DNA of 64,000 nucleotides. Source: Cellulophaga sp. RHA19. GTDB taxonomy: Bacteria > Bacteroidota > Bacteroidia > Flavobacteriales > Flavobacteriaceae. The stretch lies in contig NZ_PHUL01000001.1 of the NCBI RefSeq assembly GCF_002813425.1, positions 434,001 to 498,000 of the forward strand. The letters are read 5' to 3'. Below are positions 1-9,896 of this stretch, in pieces. The notes beneath the pieces are model-generated. The model was not told where the DNA came from. It saw only the letters and a program-made list of their open reading frames with translations, and ran no database searches. Numbering within the stretch: the first letter of the stretch is position 1; the number at the start of each line of letters is the position of its first letter. The position numbers and the translations under genes were made by a program.

Positions 1-1
1 A

Positions 2-892
2 CACGCTACAGTTATTACTATTGGTACTTTTGATGGTGTGCACATTGGTCATAAAAAGATACTAGAAAGACTCATAAATAGTGCCAAACTATTAGAAATA
101 GAAAGTACAGTACTTACTTTTTTTCCGCACCCTAGAATGGTTTTGCAACAAGATAGCAATATTAAACTACTTAACACTATTGAAGAGAAAGAAATGATAC
201 TAAGCAACTTAGGCTTAGATTTTTTAATTATTCATCCTTTTTCTAAAGAGTTTTCTAGATTAAGCGCCATAGAATTTGTTCGTGACCTCCTAGTTAATAA
301 ACTCAATACTAAAAAAATTATTATAGGTTATGACCATAGATTTGGACGTAACCGTAATGCAGACATTAACGATTTAAGAAACTACGGCACTACGTTTGAT
401 TTTAATGTTGAGGAAATTACCGCACAAGAAATTGATGATGTCTCTGTTAGCTCTACTAAAATAAGAAAAGCACTTGCAGAAGGTGATGTAAGTAAAGCAA
501 ATAGTTATTTGGGCTACAATTATATGCTAACAGGTATAGTTACCAAAGGCAAAGGCTTAGGCAGACAATTAAATTACCCCACAGCAAATATTTATATCAA
601 AGAAGAATACAAACTAATTCCTAAAAACGGAGTATACGCTGTTAAAGCAAAACTAAACAACTCTACAGTTTTTGGAATGATGAATATTGGCTACAACCCA
701 ACTGTAAACGGTACAGAAAAAACCATAGAAGTTAATTTCTTTAATTTTGATGGTGACCTTTACGGTAAAAAAATACAAGTAGATATTTTAGACCGTATTA
801 GAGATGAAGTAAAATTTAACTCTTTAGACGATTTAAAAGAGCAACTTGCAAAAGACCAAGAAACTGCCACTAGTTTAATTGCTAAACTATGA
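2..892 (+). CDS. ribF: Bifunctional riboflavin kinase / FAD synthetase (5' partial)
   Basis: RibF phosphorylates riboflavin to FMN and adenylylates FMN to FAD in the cytoplasm. The frame is open to the first base of the window, and the residues before the GTG at 38 (ending VTIGTFDG) belong to the conserved nucleotidyltransferase N-terminus, so the gene starts upstream and this is a fragment lacking only a few residues. The FAD synthetase half carries the nucleotide-binding GVHIGH motif at the start and the SSTKIR motif before the domain boundary. The C-terminal flavokinase half has GKGLGRQLNYPTAN, with the PTAN metal/nucleotide motif. The stop overlaps the next start as ATGA, implying translational coupling to the HTTM gene. 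Identification is secure. Confidence 0.96.
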   Translation, partial: HATVITIGTFDGVHIGHKKILERLINSAKLLEIESTVLTFFPHPRMVLQQDSNIKLLNTIEEKEMILSNLGLDFLIIHPFSKEFSRLSAIEFVRDLLVNKLNTKKIIIGYDHRFGRNRNADINDLRNYGTTFDFNVEEITAQEIDDVSVSSTKIRKALAEGDVSKANSYLGYNYMLTGIVTKGKGLGRQLNYPTANIYIKEEYKLIPKNGVYAVKAKLNNSTVFGMMNIGYNPTVNGTEKTIEVNFFNFDGDLYGKKIQVDILDRIRDEVKFNSLDDLKEQLAKDQETATSLIAKL

Positions 893-2199
893 ACTCCTTT
901 CTTTTTAAAAAAATAGACAACGCGGGCCTAATTCTCTTTAGGACTTTTTTTGGTATTTTAATTAGTTTAGAGTCTTTTGGCGCTATACTTACTGGCTGGG
1001 TAAGAACAAATCTTGTAGAACCTACTTTTAATTTTAGTTTTATAGGTTTTGAGTGGCTAACAGTGTTTACAGGTCCAGGTATGTACGCCTACTTTGTTTT
1101 AATGGGTATTACCGGTATTTTTATTTCTATAGGTTACAAGTACAAATACAGTATGCTTGCCTTTGCTATTTTATGGACAAGCGTATATTTAATGCAAAAA
1201 ACATCGTACAACAACCATTACTACCTTCTAATGCTAATTTCGTGGATAATGGTATTTTTTCCGGCAAACGCAGACAATTCTGTAGATGCTAGAAAAAAAC
1301 CCGAATTGCGCACTAATAAAATGTATGCTTACTACAAGTATATTATTGTGCTGCAATTAATTATAGTTTACACGTATGCCTCTGTAGCAAAATTATATGC
1401 AGACTGGCTAGATTTTGGTTTTATAAAAGTATTGATGCAAAATAAAGCAGATTACTTTTTAATTGGAGACTTTTTACAACTTGCTTGGGTACACAAAATT
1501 GTAGCTGTTTTTGGTATTTTGTTTGATTTACTAATTATTCCGGCACTGTTGTGGAAACCAAGTAGAAAAATTGCATTTATACTCGCTATATTTTTTCATT
1601 TGTTTAACTCTATTGTTTTTCAAATTGGTATTTTCCCTTACTTAGCTTTAGCTTTCACTGTTTTCTTTTTTGAACCACAAAAGCTTAGAAATATCTTTTT
1701 CTTAAAAGAAAAAAAACATAAAGAATACTCATCAGCAATTCCAAAACACAAAACTATTATTATTGGTGTTTGGGTAATTTATTTTTTGTTTCAATTAGGC
1801 TTGCCCATAAGGCATCACTTTTTTAAAGATGATGTACTTTGGAATGAAGAAGGCCACAGGCTTAGTTGGCGTATGATGTTGCGCTCGCGTAGCGGAAGTG
1901 TTAGTTTTACTACTGTAGACAAAAACACAAATAAAAAAACACGCATCAATCTAAACAATTATCTTACAAAAAAACAACGTAGAAAAATTGGTGCCTACCC
2001 AGATTTTATTTGGCAATTTGCACAACACTTAAAACAAGAAGCCAAGGAAGACGGTAAGGATATTGCTGTTTACGTAAAATCTAGAGTAAGCATTAACGGT
2101 AAACCATACCAACCATTTATAGACCCAACTGTAGATTTAGCACAAGAGAAATGGCATCATTTTAAACACAATAATTTTATTTTACCAAGTCCTAAGTAA
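889..2199 (+). CDS. HTTM domain integral membrane protein
   Basis: This is a 436-residue protein of the HTTM (horizontally transferred transmembrane) family, related to vitamin-K-dependent gamma-carboxylase-like membrane proteins. About eight hydrophobic segments span residues 10-275; the final 160 residues are hydrophilic and contain RHHFFKDDVLWNEEGHRLSWRMML, split here around WNEEGHRLSW, the conserved block that follows the membrane domain. The substrate is unknown in bacteria. It overlaps ribF by four bases and sits in the ribF-serS neighbourhood. Topology and family are clear; function is not. Confidence 0.85.
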   Translation: MNSFLFKKIDNAGLILFRTFFGILISLESFGAILTGWVRTNLVEPTFNFSFIGFEWLTVFTGPGMYAYFVLMGITGIFISIGYKYKYSMLAFAILWTSVYLMQKTSYNNHYYLLMLISWIMVFFPANADNSVDARKKPELRTNKMYAYYKYIIVLQLIIVYTYASVAKLYADWLDFGFIKVLMQNKADYFLIGDFLQLAWVHKIVAVFGILFDLLIIPALLWKPSRKIAFILAIFFHLFNSIVFQIGIFPYLALAFTVFFFEPQKLRNIFFLKEKKHKEYSSAIPKHKTIIIGVWVIYFLFQLGLPIRHHFFKDDVLWNEEGHRLSWRMMLRSRSGSVSFTTVDKNTNKKTRINLNNYLTKKQRRKIGAYPDFIWQFAQHLKQEAKEDGKDIAVYVKSRVSINGKPYQPFIDPTVDLAQEKWHHFKHNNFILPSPK

Positions 2200-2289
2200 A
2201 GTATACAGCCACAAAGTCTTCAACTTTTACGCATTCTCTTTTGCGCAATCCCTTTTTACCATTAAATTTGCTGTTAAAATTAAAAATAG

Positions 2290-3561
2290 ATGCTACAGCT
2301 TCAAGCTATTCGAGAACAAAAAGACGAGATTATTATCGCCCTAAAAAAGCGTAATATAGATGCAGCTCCTTTGTTAGAAAACGTACTTTCATTAGATGAA
2401 AAACGTAGAGATGCACAAACCAAATTAGACAACACACTTGCAGAAAGCAATAAGTTATCTAAAGAAATTGGTATGCTTTTTAAATCCGGAAAAGCATCTG
2501 AAGCAACTACTTTAAAAGAACGCACTGTTTCTTTAAAAGAAGAATCTAAAACATTACAAGAAGAGCTAAATACTGTTGCAGAGCAGTTACAAACATTGTT
2601 ATACCAAATTCCTAATGTACCACACCCAAGTGTGCCTGCAGGTAATACAGATGAAGACAATGAGGAAATTTTTAGAGAAGGAGATATTCCAGAATTAATA
2701 GAAGGTGCATTGCCACACTGGGAACTTGCTAAAAAATACGACATTATAGATTTTGAACTTGGTGTTAAAATTGCTGGTGCTGGTTTTCCTGTTTACAAAG
2801 GAAAAGGTGCTAGGTTACAGCGTGCGCTTATTGCTTACTTTTTAGATAAAAATACAGCTGCTGGTTACCAAGAAATTCAAGTTCCGCATTTGGTAAATGA
2901 AATTTCTGGTTACGGAACCGGTCAATTACCAGATAAAGAAGGACAAATGTACCACGTTACAGAAGACGACCTGTATTTAATACCTACAGCAGAAGTCCCT
3001 GTAACTAATATTTTTAGAGACACCATTGTTAACCAGAAAGATTTTCCTATTACCTACACAGGCTACACACCTTGTTTTAGGAGAGAGGCTGGTAGTTATG
3101 GGGCACACGTTCGTGGCTTAAACAGACTACACCAGTTTGATAAAGTAGAACTTGTACGTGTAGAACACCCAGACAATTCTTATGCTGCCTTAGATGGTAT
3201 GGTAGAGCACATAAAAGATATTTTAAGAGAATTAAAGTTACCATACAGATTGCTACGCCTTTGTGGTGGCGACCTTGGTTTTACAGCTGCTCTTACGTTT
3301 GATTTTGAAGTGTTTTCTACTGCACAAGACCGTTGGTTAGAAATTAGTTCTGCTTCTAATTTTGAAGCATACCAAGCAAATAGACTTAAGTTACGTTTTA
3401 AAGACGAAAATGGTAAAAGCCAATTTGCACATACATTAAACGGAAGCTCTTTAGCTTTACCACGTGTTTTAGCTGGAATTTTAGAAAATTACCAAACAGA
3501 AAATGGCATTAAAATACCAGAAGTTCTTGTGCCTTATTGTGGTTTTGATATGATAGATTAA
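2290..3561 (+). CDS. serS: Seryl-tRNA synthetase
   Basis: This class II aminoacyl-tRNA synthetase charges tRNA-Ser (and tRNA-Sec where present) with serine. The 423-residue length is typical. Residues about 28-105 form the antiparallel coiled-coil arm that grips the long variable arm of tRNA-Ser. Motif 2 is visible as TPCFRREAGSYGAHVRGLNR, and motif 3 appears near the C-terminus as LNGSSLALPRVLAGILEN. The TAEVPVTN serine-recognition segment is present. The ATG at 2290 gives the normal MLQLQAIRE N-terminus. It lies 90 bases after the HTTM gene and leads a run of plus-strand genes. Confidence 0.98.
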   Translation: MLQLQAIREQKDEIIIALKKRNIDAAPLLENVLSLDEKRRDAQTKLDNTLAESNKLSKEIGMLFKSGKASEATTLKERTVSLKEESKTLQEELNTVAEQLQTLLYQIPNVPHPSVPAGNTDEDNEEIFREGDIPELIEGALPHWELAKKYDIIDFELGVKIAGAGFPVYKGKGARLQRALIAYFLDKNTAAGYQEIQVPHLVNEISGYGTGQLPDKEGQMYHVTEDDLYLIPTAEVPVTNIFRDTIVNQKDFPITYTGYTPCFRREAGSYGAHVRGLNRLHQFDKVELVRVEHPDNSYAALDGMVEHIKDILRELKLPYRLLRLCGGDLGFTAALTFDFEVFSTAQDRWLEISSASNFEAYQANRLKLRFKDENGKSQFAHTLNGSSLALPRVLAGILENYQTENGIKIPEVLVPYCGFDMID

Positions 3562-3589
3562 GGTTCTTTAACAAGAACTTCTTATATTC

Positions 3590-5407
3590 TTGGTATCTTT
3601 ACTTTTAAAAATAGATTTCTTGAGAATATTTATACTTATACTAGCCTGCTGTTTTGCACAACTTTCTGTTGGGCAAAACAGCTTTTTAGCTAAACAGTAT
3701 TTTGATGATGGAGATTTTGACAAAGCCGTAATTTTTTACGAAAAGCTTGTAAAAGAAAACCCAAGAAGATCTGACTACCAAACATTTTTAATTAGCTGCT
3801 ACCAGCAACTAGAGCGTTATTCTGATGCAGAAAAGCAAATACAACAGAATTTACAGTCAAACAATCCGCACCCAGTATATTACATAGACTTAGGACATAA
3901 TTACACCCTACAGGGTAATGATGCAGAAGCCACTAAATATTACGACTTAGCATACTCAAAAGTAGCAGAAAACCCCAGAGACGGCTATGGTTTAGCCTAC
4001 AGGTTTCAAAAATATTCCCTTTTAGAATATGCTGCAAAAACATATAGTAAAGCAATGGAATTAAATCCTGACTTGGATTTTAATTTTCAGTTAGCACGCA
4101 TTTACGGAGAACAAGGCAATGTAGAAAAAATGTTTTACAGCCTGCTTAATATCATAGGTAAAAACCCAGATAAAATGCCAACTGTAATTCGTAGTTTAGA
4201 CGATTTTATCACATCAGATTCTGATTACAGAAACAACATCATTTTAAAAAAACTAATTCTTAGAAACGCACAACGTACCCCAGATATTATATGGAATGAA
4301 ATGTTGAGTTGGCTATTTATACAGCAAAAACAATTTAACAGTGCTTTTAGTCAAGAAAAAGCTATTTACAAACGCTCCCAAGAAAGTAGTTTAAGAAGAT
4401 TGCAAACATTAGCCAACATTTGTGTTGATGAAAACCAAAAAGAAACTGCCCAAGAGGTCTACAATTATATTGTAACCAACAGCACCAGAGAAGACAATAT
4501 AAAACTCTATGCAGAACTACAAAGAATAGAGCTAGATTTAGAATTGTCTGAAAATAAAAATATAGAAATAGCACAAAAATCTTACAACTATCTTTTAGAA
4601 ACTTATGGTTATAAAACGCACACTATACTGCTACAATTAAAGTATGCTAACTTTTTAGCTTTTAAGAAGAATAATTCTGAAGAAGCAATAACCGTTTTAA
4701 AAAAGACATTAGAATTACAACTTAACAAGTATGAAGAAGCTAAAATAAAAATGACTTTAGCAGATATACTTGTTTACAACAAAAGGTTTAACGAGGCTCT
4801 AATTTACTATACACAAATTCAGAAAAACTTAAAAAATGATATTCTAGCACAAAATGCTAGGTTTAAAGTTGCAAAAGCTAGTTTTTACAAAGGTGATTTT
4901 GACTGGGCTTTGGCGCAATTAAAAGTGTTACGCAGCTCTACATCTCAGCTAATTGCTAATGATGCTATGCAATTAAGCTTATTAATTTCTGATAACAGCC
5001 TTCAAGACTCTACTAAAACAGCATTAAAAAAGTATGCTACGGCAGATTTATTAGCGTATCAAAACAAGACAACAGAAGCCATTACCACTTTAGATGATAT
5101 TTTAGAAAACCACAAAGGTGAAAAAATTGAAGACGAAGCCTTATTAAAACAAGCTGAACTACTTATACAACAAAAAAAGTATGAGAAAGCCGAGTTTAAT
5201 TATCTAAAAATTATAGAATTTTACGCCTCCGGAATTTTAGCTGATGACGCCCATTATGCCTTAGGCGAACTATACCGCACTATTCTTTACAAGCCAGAAG
5301 AAGCAAAATACCATTATGAAAAAATAATTTATGGCTACCAAGACAGTTACTATTTTCCGTTAGCCAGAAAAGAGTTTAGAAAACTTAGAGGAGACGCTAT
5401 AAATTAG
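3590..5407 (+). CDS. Exported tetratricopeptide-repeat protein
   Basis: This 605-residue protein has an N-terminal signal segment (IFILILACCFAQLSVGQ) followed by repeated TPR helices across almost the whole length, for example YFDDGDFDKAVIFYEKLVKENP near the start and KKYEKAEFNYLKIIEFY near the end. It is probably periplasmic or outer-membrane associated and acts as a protein-binding scaffold, similar in plan to BamD/YbgF-type TPR proteins but not assignable to one. There is no ATG upstream in frame after the stop at 3569, so TTG at 3590 (or TTG at 3620) must be the start. Its 28-base distance to serS suggests cotranscription. Confidence 0.82.
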   Translation: MVSLLLKIDFLRIFILILACCFAQLSVGQNSFLAKQYFDDGDFDKAVIFYEKLVKENPRRSDYQTFLISCYQQLERYSDAEKQIQQNLQSNNPHPVYYIDLGHNYTLQGNDAEATKYYDLAYSKVAENPRDGYGLAYRFQKYSLLEYAAKTYSKAMELNPDLDFNFQLARIYGEQGNVEKMFYSLLNIIGKNPDKMPTVIRSLDDFITSDSDYRNNIILKKLILRNAQRTPDIIWNEMLSWLFIQQKQFNSAFSQEKAIYKRSQESSLRRLQTLANICVDENQKETAQEVYNYIVTNSTREDNIKLYAELQRIELDLELSENKNIEIAQKSYNYLLETYGYKTHTILLQLKYANFLAFKKNNSEEAITVLKKTLELQLNKYEEAKIKMTLADILVYNKRFNEALIYYTQIQKNLKNDILAQNARFKVAKASFYKGDFDWALAQLKVLRSSTSQLIANDAMQLSLLISDNSLQDSTKTALKKYATADLLAYQNKTTEAITTLDDILENHKGEKIEDEALLKQAELLIQQKKYEKAEFNYLKIIEFYASGILADDAHYALGELYRTILYKPEEAKYHYEKIIYGYQDSYYFPLARKEFRKLRGDAIN

Positions 5408-5458
5408 TTATAGCTTTGCAGATTGTAAAAAAGTAAACATCACACTAAAAAATATATT

Positions 5459-5791
5459 ATGTACATATACAATGTAACCATTAACATAGAAGAAGCAGCA
5501 CACGACAAATGGTTGTCTTGGATGAAAGAAACACACATACCAGATATGCTAGCTACAGGTAAATTTACAGGAGCTAAAATGTGCAAAGTAATTATAGAAG
5601 AAGAAATGGGTGGCGTAACATACTCTGTACAGTACAGCACGCCAAACAAAGAAACTCTAGAGGTTTATTACAAAGAAGATGCAGATAAGTTGCGTGAAGA
5701 GGCTAACAAGCATTTTGCGGGTCAGTTTGTAGCTTTTAGAACAGAATTAGAGGTTATTGGAGAAGCTGTACTAACTCCTGCTAAAAAATAA
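5459..5791 (+). CDS. DUF4286 family protein
   Basis: This 110-residue cytoplasmic protein matches the short DUF4286 family typical of Bacteroidota. It opens MYIYNVTINIEEAAHDKW and has the characteristic MKETHIPDMLATGKFTGAKM segment; the predicted fold is a ferredoxin-like alpha/beta (dimeric alpha-beta barrel type). No catalytic residues are evident. It sits between the TPR gene and rsmA, an order I recall as common in flavobacteria, but its function is unknown. Confidence 0.85.
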   Translation: MYIYNVTINIEEAAHDKWLSWMKETHIPDMLATGKFTGAKMCKVIIEEEMGGVTYSVQYSTPNKETLEVYYKEDADKLREEANKHFAGQFVAFRTELEVIGEAVLTPAKK

Positions 5792-5839
5792 ATTTTTACA
5801 CTGTAAAAACCTGGTATTAAATTATTAGCTACACAATTT

Positions 5840-6700
5840 ATGTCTAAAAAGAAAAAAGAGTTTTTTAAAAAAAATAAGGCCGAACGCAGAAATGATAGCC
5901 CCGTAAAAGCTAAAAAACACCTTGGTCAGCATTTTTTGACAGATGAAGCTATTGCACAACAAATTGCTGAAACATTAACCCATAAAGGGTACACTAATGT
6001 TATAGAAATTGGGCCAGGTACAGGCGTGCTTACCAAGTACATTTTAAAACACAATTTAAATTTAATAGCTATGGATTTAGATACTGAATCTATAGCATAT
6101 TTAAATCAGAATTTTTTGTTAGAGCACCCAAAGTTACTTACACGTAAAGGAACGTTTAAAGTTGTGGAGGCCGATTTTTTAAAACAAGATTTAACCACCA
6201 TTTTTGGTGATGAGCAATTTGCTATAAGTGGTAATTTCCCGTACAACATATCTACACAAATTGTGTTTAAAACACTAGAACACAAAGAGCAGATACCAGA
6301 GTTTACAGGAATGTTTCAAAAAGAAGTTGCAGAGCGTATTTGCTCTAAAGAAGGTAGCAAAGCATATGGTATTTTATCTATACTAGCACAAGCATATTAC
6401 CACGCAGAATATTTATTTACAGTACCGCCAACAGTTTTTAATCCGCCACCAAAGGTAGATTCTGGCGTACTTAGACTAACACGTAAAGAAAACTTAGACA
6501 TTGGCGTAGATGAAAAATTACTATACCGTGTTGTAAAAGCAGTTTTTAATCAGCGTAGAAAAACTATTAGAAATAGCTTAAAAACCTTTGAACTTTCTGA
6601 TAATTTAAAAGAAGACCCTATCTTTGGCAAACGTCCAGAACAATTAGCAGTTGCGGATTTTGTAGCACTTACAAAAAAGATAGCCAATGACACCGTTTAA
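5840..6700 (+). CDS. rsmA: 16S rRNA (adenine(1518)-N6/adenine(1519)-N6)-dimethyltransferase
   Basis: RsmA (KsgA) dimethylates two adjacent adenosines in helix 45 of 16S rRNA late in 30S assembly, using S-adenosylmethionine. The sequence has HLGQHFL at 27-33, the SAM-binding motif I EIGPGTG at 56-62, and catalytic motif IV NFPYNIS at 132-138. The C-terminal helical domain (about 195-286) includes [13 protein letters not shown], typical of the family. The length of 286 is slightly above normal because of a basic N-terminal extension (residues 1-22). It overlaps mgtE by 14 bases, so the two are probably cotranscribed. Confidence 0.97.
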   Translation: MSKKKKEFFKKNKAERRNDSPVKAKKHLGQHFLTDEAIAQQIAETLTHKGYTNVIEIGPGTGVLTKYILKHNLNLIAMDLDTESIAYLNQNFLLEHPKLLTRKGTFKVVEADFLKQDLTTIFGDEQFAISGNFPYNISTQIVFKTLEHKEQIPEFTGMFQKEVAERICSKEGSKAYGILSILAQAYYHAEYLFTVPPTVFNPPPKVDSGVLRLTRKENLDIGVDEKLLYRVVKAVFNQRRKTIRNSLKTFELSDNLKEDPIFGKRPEQLAVADFVALTKKIANDTV

Positions 6701-8033
6701 ATTAACAGACGAGTTTTTACAGCACATAGAAGCATTAATTTCCAGTCAAAAAGATACTGACATTCAGCTTCTTTTAGAGGAAGTACACTATGCAGATATT
6801 GCGGAAATTGTTAATGAGCTAAACACCGATGACGCTACCTATATTATTAAATTATTAGAGAGTGATAAAACCTCTGATATTTTAACTGAATTAGATGAGG
6901 ACGTTAGAGAATCTATTTTAGGAAACTTATCTACAAAAGAAATTGCAGATGAGCTTAATGAGTTAGACACAGATGATGCGGCAGATATAGTTGCAGAGTT
7001 ACCACAGAACATTGTAAAAGAGGTAATTTCTGAGCTTGAAGATAGAGAACACGCAAAAGATATTGTAGACCTTTTACGTTATGACGAGTACTCTGCTGGT
7101 GGTTTAATGGCAAAAGAACTTGTAAAAGTTAACGTAAACTGGAATGTACTTACCTGCGTAAAAGAAATGCGCGCACAGGCAGAAAACGTTACCAGAGTAC
7201 ACTCTATTTACGTGGTAGATGACGAGGAAAAACTTAAAGGCAGACTGTCTTTAAAAGATTTACTTACCACATCTACAAAAACACATATTAAAGATGTGTA
7301 TATCCCAAAAGTAGATTCTGTTTCTGTAAACGAAAAACCAGAAGAAATTGCAAAAATAATGTCTAGGTATGACCTTGAAGCCATACCTGTTGTAGACGAA
7401 ATTGGCAGATTAGTTGGTAGAATTACAATTGATGATATTGTAGATGTTATTAAAGATGAAGCCGATAAAGATTATCAAATGGCAGCTGGTATATCACAAG
7501 ATGTAGAAGCAGATGATAGCATTTTAGATTTAACAAAAGCACGTTTGCCTTGGCTAATATTAGGTCTTTTTGGTGGTGTAGGTTCTGCCACAATAATGGG
7601 CACTTTTGAAGGCGTTATAAAAGGGCACATTTCTCTTTTATTGTTTACACCATTAATTGCCGCAATGGCTGGTAATGTTGGTGTGCAATCTAGTGCAATT
7701 GTTGTGCAAGGTATTGCCAATGATGATTTAAAAGGTAGTATGGTAAACAGACTAATAAAAGAAATACTTTTATCTGCACTTAACGGTACCATATTAGCCA
7801 TTATACTTTTTTGCTTTGCTTGGCTTATGGAGGGCGATGTAAAAATGGCATTTGCCATATCTATATCTCTTATAGCTGTAATTATTGTAGCTGGTATTAT
7901 TGGCACATTTGTACCTATTTTTTTACATAAAAGAGGAATTGATCCTGCCATTGCAACTGGGCCATTTATAACAACAAGTAACGATATTTTTGGTATAATT
8001 ATTTATTTTTCAATAGCTAAACTATTTTTATAA
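6687..8033 (+). CDS. mgtE: MgtE-family magnesium transporter
   Basis: This is a homodimeric inner-membrane Mg2+ channel. The 448 residues show the full MgtE plan: an N-terminal superhelical domain (1-130) with repeated acidic [16 protein letters not shown] segments, two CBS domains (about 135-255) that gate the pore by binding Mg2+, and a five-helix pore domain (285-448) with the conserved [14 protein letters not shown] and [13 protein letters not shown] signatures of the ion pathway. Start is ATG 6687 inside the rsmA 3' end. It converges on the Lrp gene with a 6-base overlap of coding ends and no clear terminator between them. Confidence 0.95.
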   Translation: MTPFKLTDEFLQHIEALISSQKDTDIQLLLEEVHYADIAEIVNELNTDDATYIIKLLESDKTSDILTELDEDVRESILGNLSTKEIADELNELDTDDAADIVAELPQNIVKEVISELEDREHAKDIVDLLRYDEYSAGGLMAKELVKVNVNWNVLTCVKEMRAQAENVTRVHSIYVVDDEEKLKGRLSLKDLLTTSTKTHIKDVYIPKVDSVSVNEKPEEIAKIMSRYDLEAIPVVDEIGRLVGRITIDDIVDVIKDEADKDYQMAAGISQDVEADDSILDLTKARLPWLILGLFGGVGSATIMGTFEGVIKGHISLLLFTPLIAAMAGNVGVQSSAIVVQGIANDDLKGSMVNRLIKEILLSALNGTILAIILFCFAWLMEGDVKMAFAISISLIAVIIVAGIIGTFVPIFLHKRGIDPAIATGPFITTSNDIFGIIIYFSIAKLFL

Positions 8034-8480
8034 AGCATAAGCTGTATCGTTTTTTATTTCTTCTAACACAAAAGAACTTTGCACATTAGATATGCCTTTT
8101 ATTACAGATAACTTATCTAAAACAAATTGCTGATACTGCGTCATATCACTAACAGCAACTTTTAATAAAAAATCATAATTACCAGACAAGTGTTGGCAAC
8201 TCATTATTTCTGGTAAATGAGCAATATTATTTTTAAAATTATCTATCAACTCCCTAGAGTGTGTTGCTAAAGTAATATGGCAATACACCTTAATGGTTTT
8301 ATTAATCATTTCTTCGTTAAGCAAAGCCACATACCCTTTAATATAATTTTGCTGTTCTAGTTTTTTAATACGCTCAAAAGTAGGCGACACCGTTAACCCT
8401 ATTTTATCTGCAATTTCTTTAGTGTTTTGCTTTGCATTTTGTTGCAACAGCATTAGTATTTTTTTGTCTACAGCATCCAT
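8028..8480 (-). CDS. Lrp/AsnC family transcriptional regulator
   Basis: This 150-residue regulator has an N-terminal winged helix-turn-helix (about 5-50; TKEIADKIGLTVSPTFERIKKLE) and a C-terminal RAM/AsnC ligand-binding domain (about 65-145; HLSGNYDFLLKVAVSDM). Members sense amino acids and act as dimers or octamers. It is divergent from the histidine decarboxylase, with 161 bases between start codons, so control of that gene in response to an amino acid is a reasonable inference, though not demonstrated. Confidence 0.92.
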   Translation of the reverse strand: MDAVDKKILMLLQQNAKQNTKEIADKIGLTVSPTFERIKKLEQQNYIKGYVALLNEEMINKTIKVYCHITLATHSRELIDNFKNNIAHLPEIMSCQHLSGNYDFLLKVAVSDMTQYQQFVLDKLSVIKGISNVQSSFVLEEIKNDTAYAL

Positions 8481-8641
8481 ATCAGTATATTTTTTTGTTA
8501 GGTCGATAGTTTTTAAATAAAAACAGAATAATCAAATTGAAAATAAACCATAATCCAGTATAATTTATCAAACTAACACCAAATTAAAGATACTTTGACT
8601 GAAAATACTAATTTTACAGTATTAAAACCTACTAAACTACT

Positions 8642-9793
8642 ATGTATCAAAATATATCAGAAAAAGACGCAGAACGCCTTTACAAACTAAAGGAAAACAT
8701 AGAGCAAGCTAGAGATACATTTTTAGGGTATCCTGTATCTAAAGATTTTGATTATTCTGAGCTCAGCAGCTTTTTACAATACCCAATAAACAACTTAGGA
8801 GATCCGTTTGAAGATGGCACATACAAGGTGCAAACACACGAAATGGAAAAGGAAGTTGTTGGTTTTTTTGCTAAACTATTTAGAGCACAACCAACAGATT
8901 ATTGGGGATATATTACTAATGGCGGCTCTGAAAGTAACTTATACGGATTATACTTAGCACGTGAGCTATACCCAAAGGGAATGGTATATTATTCTGAGTC
9001 TACACACTATAGCGTGCGTAAAAATATTCATTTATTAAATATTCCAAGTATCATTATACGTTCTCAAGAAAACGGAGAAATAGATTATGAAGATTTTGAG
9101 AATACAGTTAAAATGAATCGTCATAAACCTGCCATTGTACTCACCACATTTGGCACCACAATGAAGGAAGCAAAAGATGATGTTTCTAAAATAAAAGGTA
9201 TTTTAAAAAACTTAGCTATACAAGACCATTACATACATTGTGATGCTGCTTTATCTGGAACCTACGGAGCCTTTATGGAGCCGCGTATACCGTTTGATTT
9301 TAGAGATGGTGCAGATAGTATATCTATAAGCGGACATAAGTTTATAGGGTCTCCAATTCCGTCTGGCGTTATTATAACTAAGCGTAGCAATAGAGACCGT
9401 ATAGCAAAAGGCATCTCTTACATTGGCTCTTTAGACACTACAATTACCGGCTCTAGAAATGGTCATAGTCCATTATTTTTATGGTATGCGCTTAAAAAAA
9501 TAGGCGTAGAAGGTTTAAGAGCTCGTTACCAAAAGAGTTTAGAAACCGCTGTATATTGCGAAAATAGGTTAAAGGAAATTGGTGTAAACGCTTGGCGTAA
9601 TCCAAATTCTATTACCGTTGTTTTTCCTAAAACAGCATTAGAAATTAAACAAAAATGGCAATTGGCTACAGAGGGTAATGTTGCACACGTTATATGTATG
9701 CCTAATGTTACAAAAGCACAAATAGACGAGTTTATTTATGATATGTCACAGGCCAGCACTATTGAAGAAGAAGAATTTGAGCTAGATTTTTAG
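8642..9793 (+). CDS. hdc: Pyridoxal-phosphate-dependent histidine decarboxylase
   Basis: This group II PLP decarboxylase of 383 residues is the size of the Morganella-type enzyme that converts histidine to histamine and CO2. Visible PLP-site features are TNGGSESNLYG (92-102), the STHYS histidine H122, HCDAALSG with D201, and the Schiff-base lysine K233 in SISGHKFIGSPIPSG. The SGHKF context and lack of a long N-terminal extension favour histidine decarboxylase over the larger glutamate or aromatic enzymes, but a related substrate is possible. No amino-acid/amine antiporter is adjacent. A divergent Lrp-family regulator lies upstream and a strong terminator follows. Confidence 0.85.
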   Translation: MYQNISEKDAERLYKLKENIEQARDTFLGYPVSKDFDYSELSSFLQYPINNLGDPFEDGTYKVQTHEMEKEVVGFFAKLFRAQPTDYWGYITNGGSESNLYGLYLARELYPKGMVYYSESTHYSVRKNIHLLNIPSIIIRSQENGEIDYEDFENTVKMNRHKPAIVLTTFGTTMKEAKDDVSKIKGILKNLAIQDHYIHCDAALSGTYGAFMEPRIPFDFRDGADSISISGHKFIGSPIPSGVIITKRSNRDRIAKGISYIGSLDTTITGSRNGHSPLFLWYALKKIGVEGLRARYQKSLETAVYCENRLKEIGVNAWRNPNSITVVFPKTALEIKQKWQLATEGNVAHVICMPNVTKAQIDEFIYDMSQASTIEEEEFELDF

Positions 9794-9819
9794 ATTAACA
9801 CTACTAGTTTAGAACCCAA

Positions 9820-9853
9820 AAGTCAATGGATGTTATTTCCATTGGCTTTTTTT
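9820..9853 (+). terminator. Rho-independent terminator after hdc
   Basis: Arms AAGTCAATGGA (9820-9830) and TCCATTGGCTT (9838-9848) pair with one G-U, followed by a run of T to 9853. It separates hdc from the lipoprotein gene and argues against starting that gene upstream at TTG 9852, which lies in the T-run. Confidence 0.8.
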
Positions 9854-9896
9854 GTTGCCAATTGGTTATCTTTATAGAACAACAAAGCAACTACCA

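Noticed and set aside
1053..1292. Plus-strand frame inside the HTTM gene
   Set aside because: It is out of frame with a clear membrane protein gene and has no independent support.
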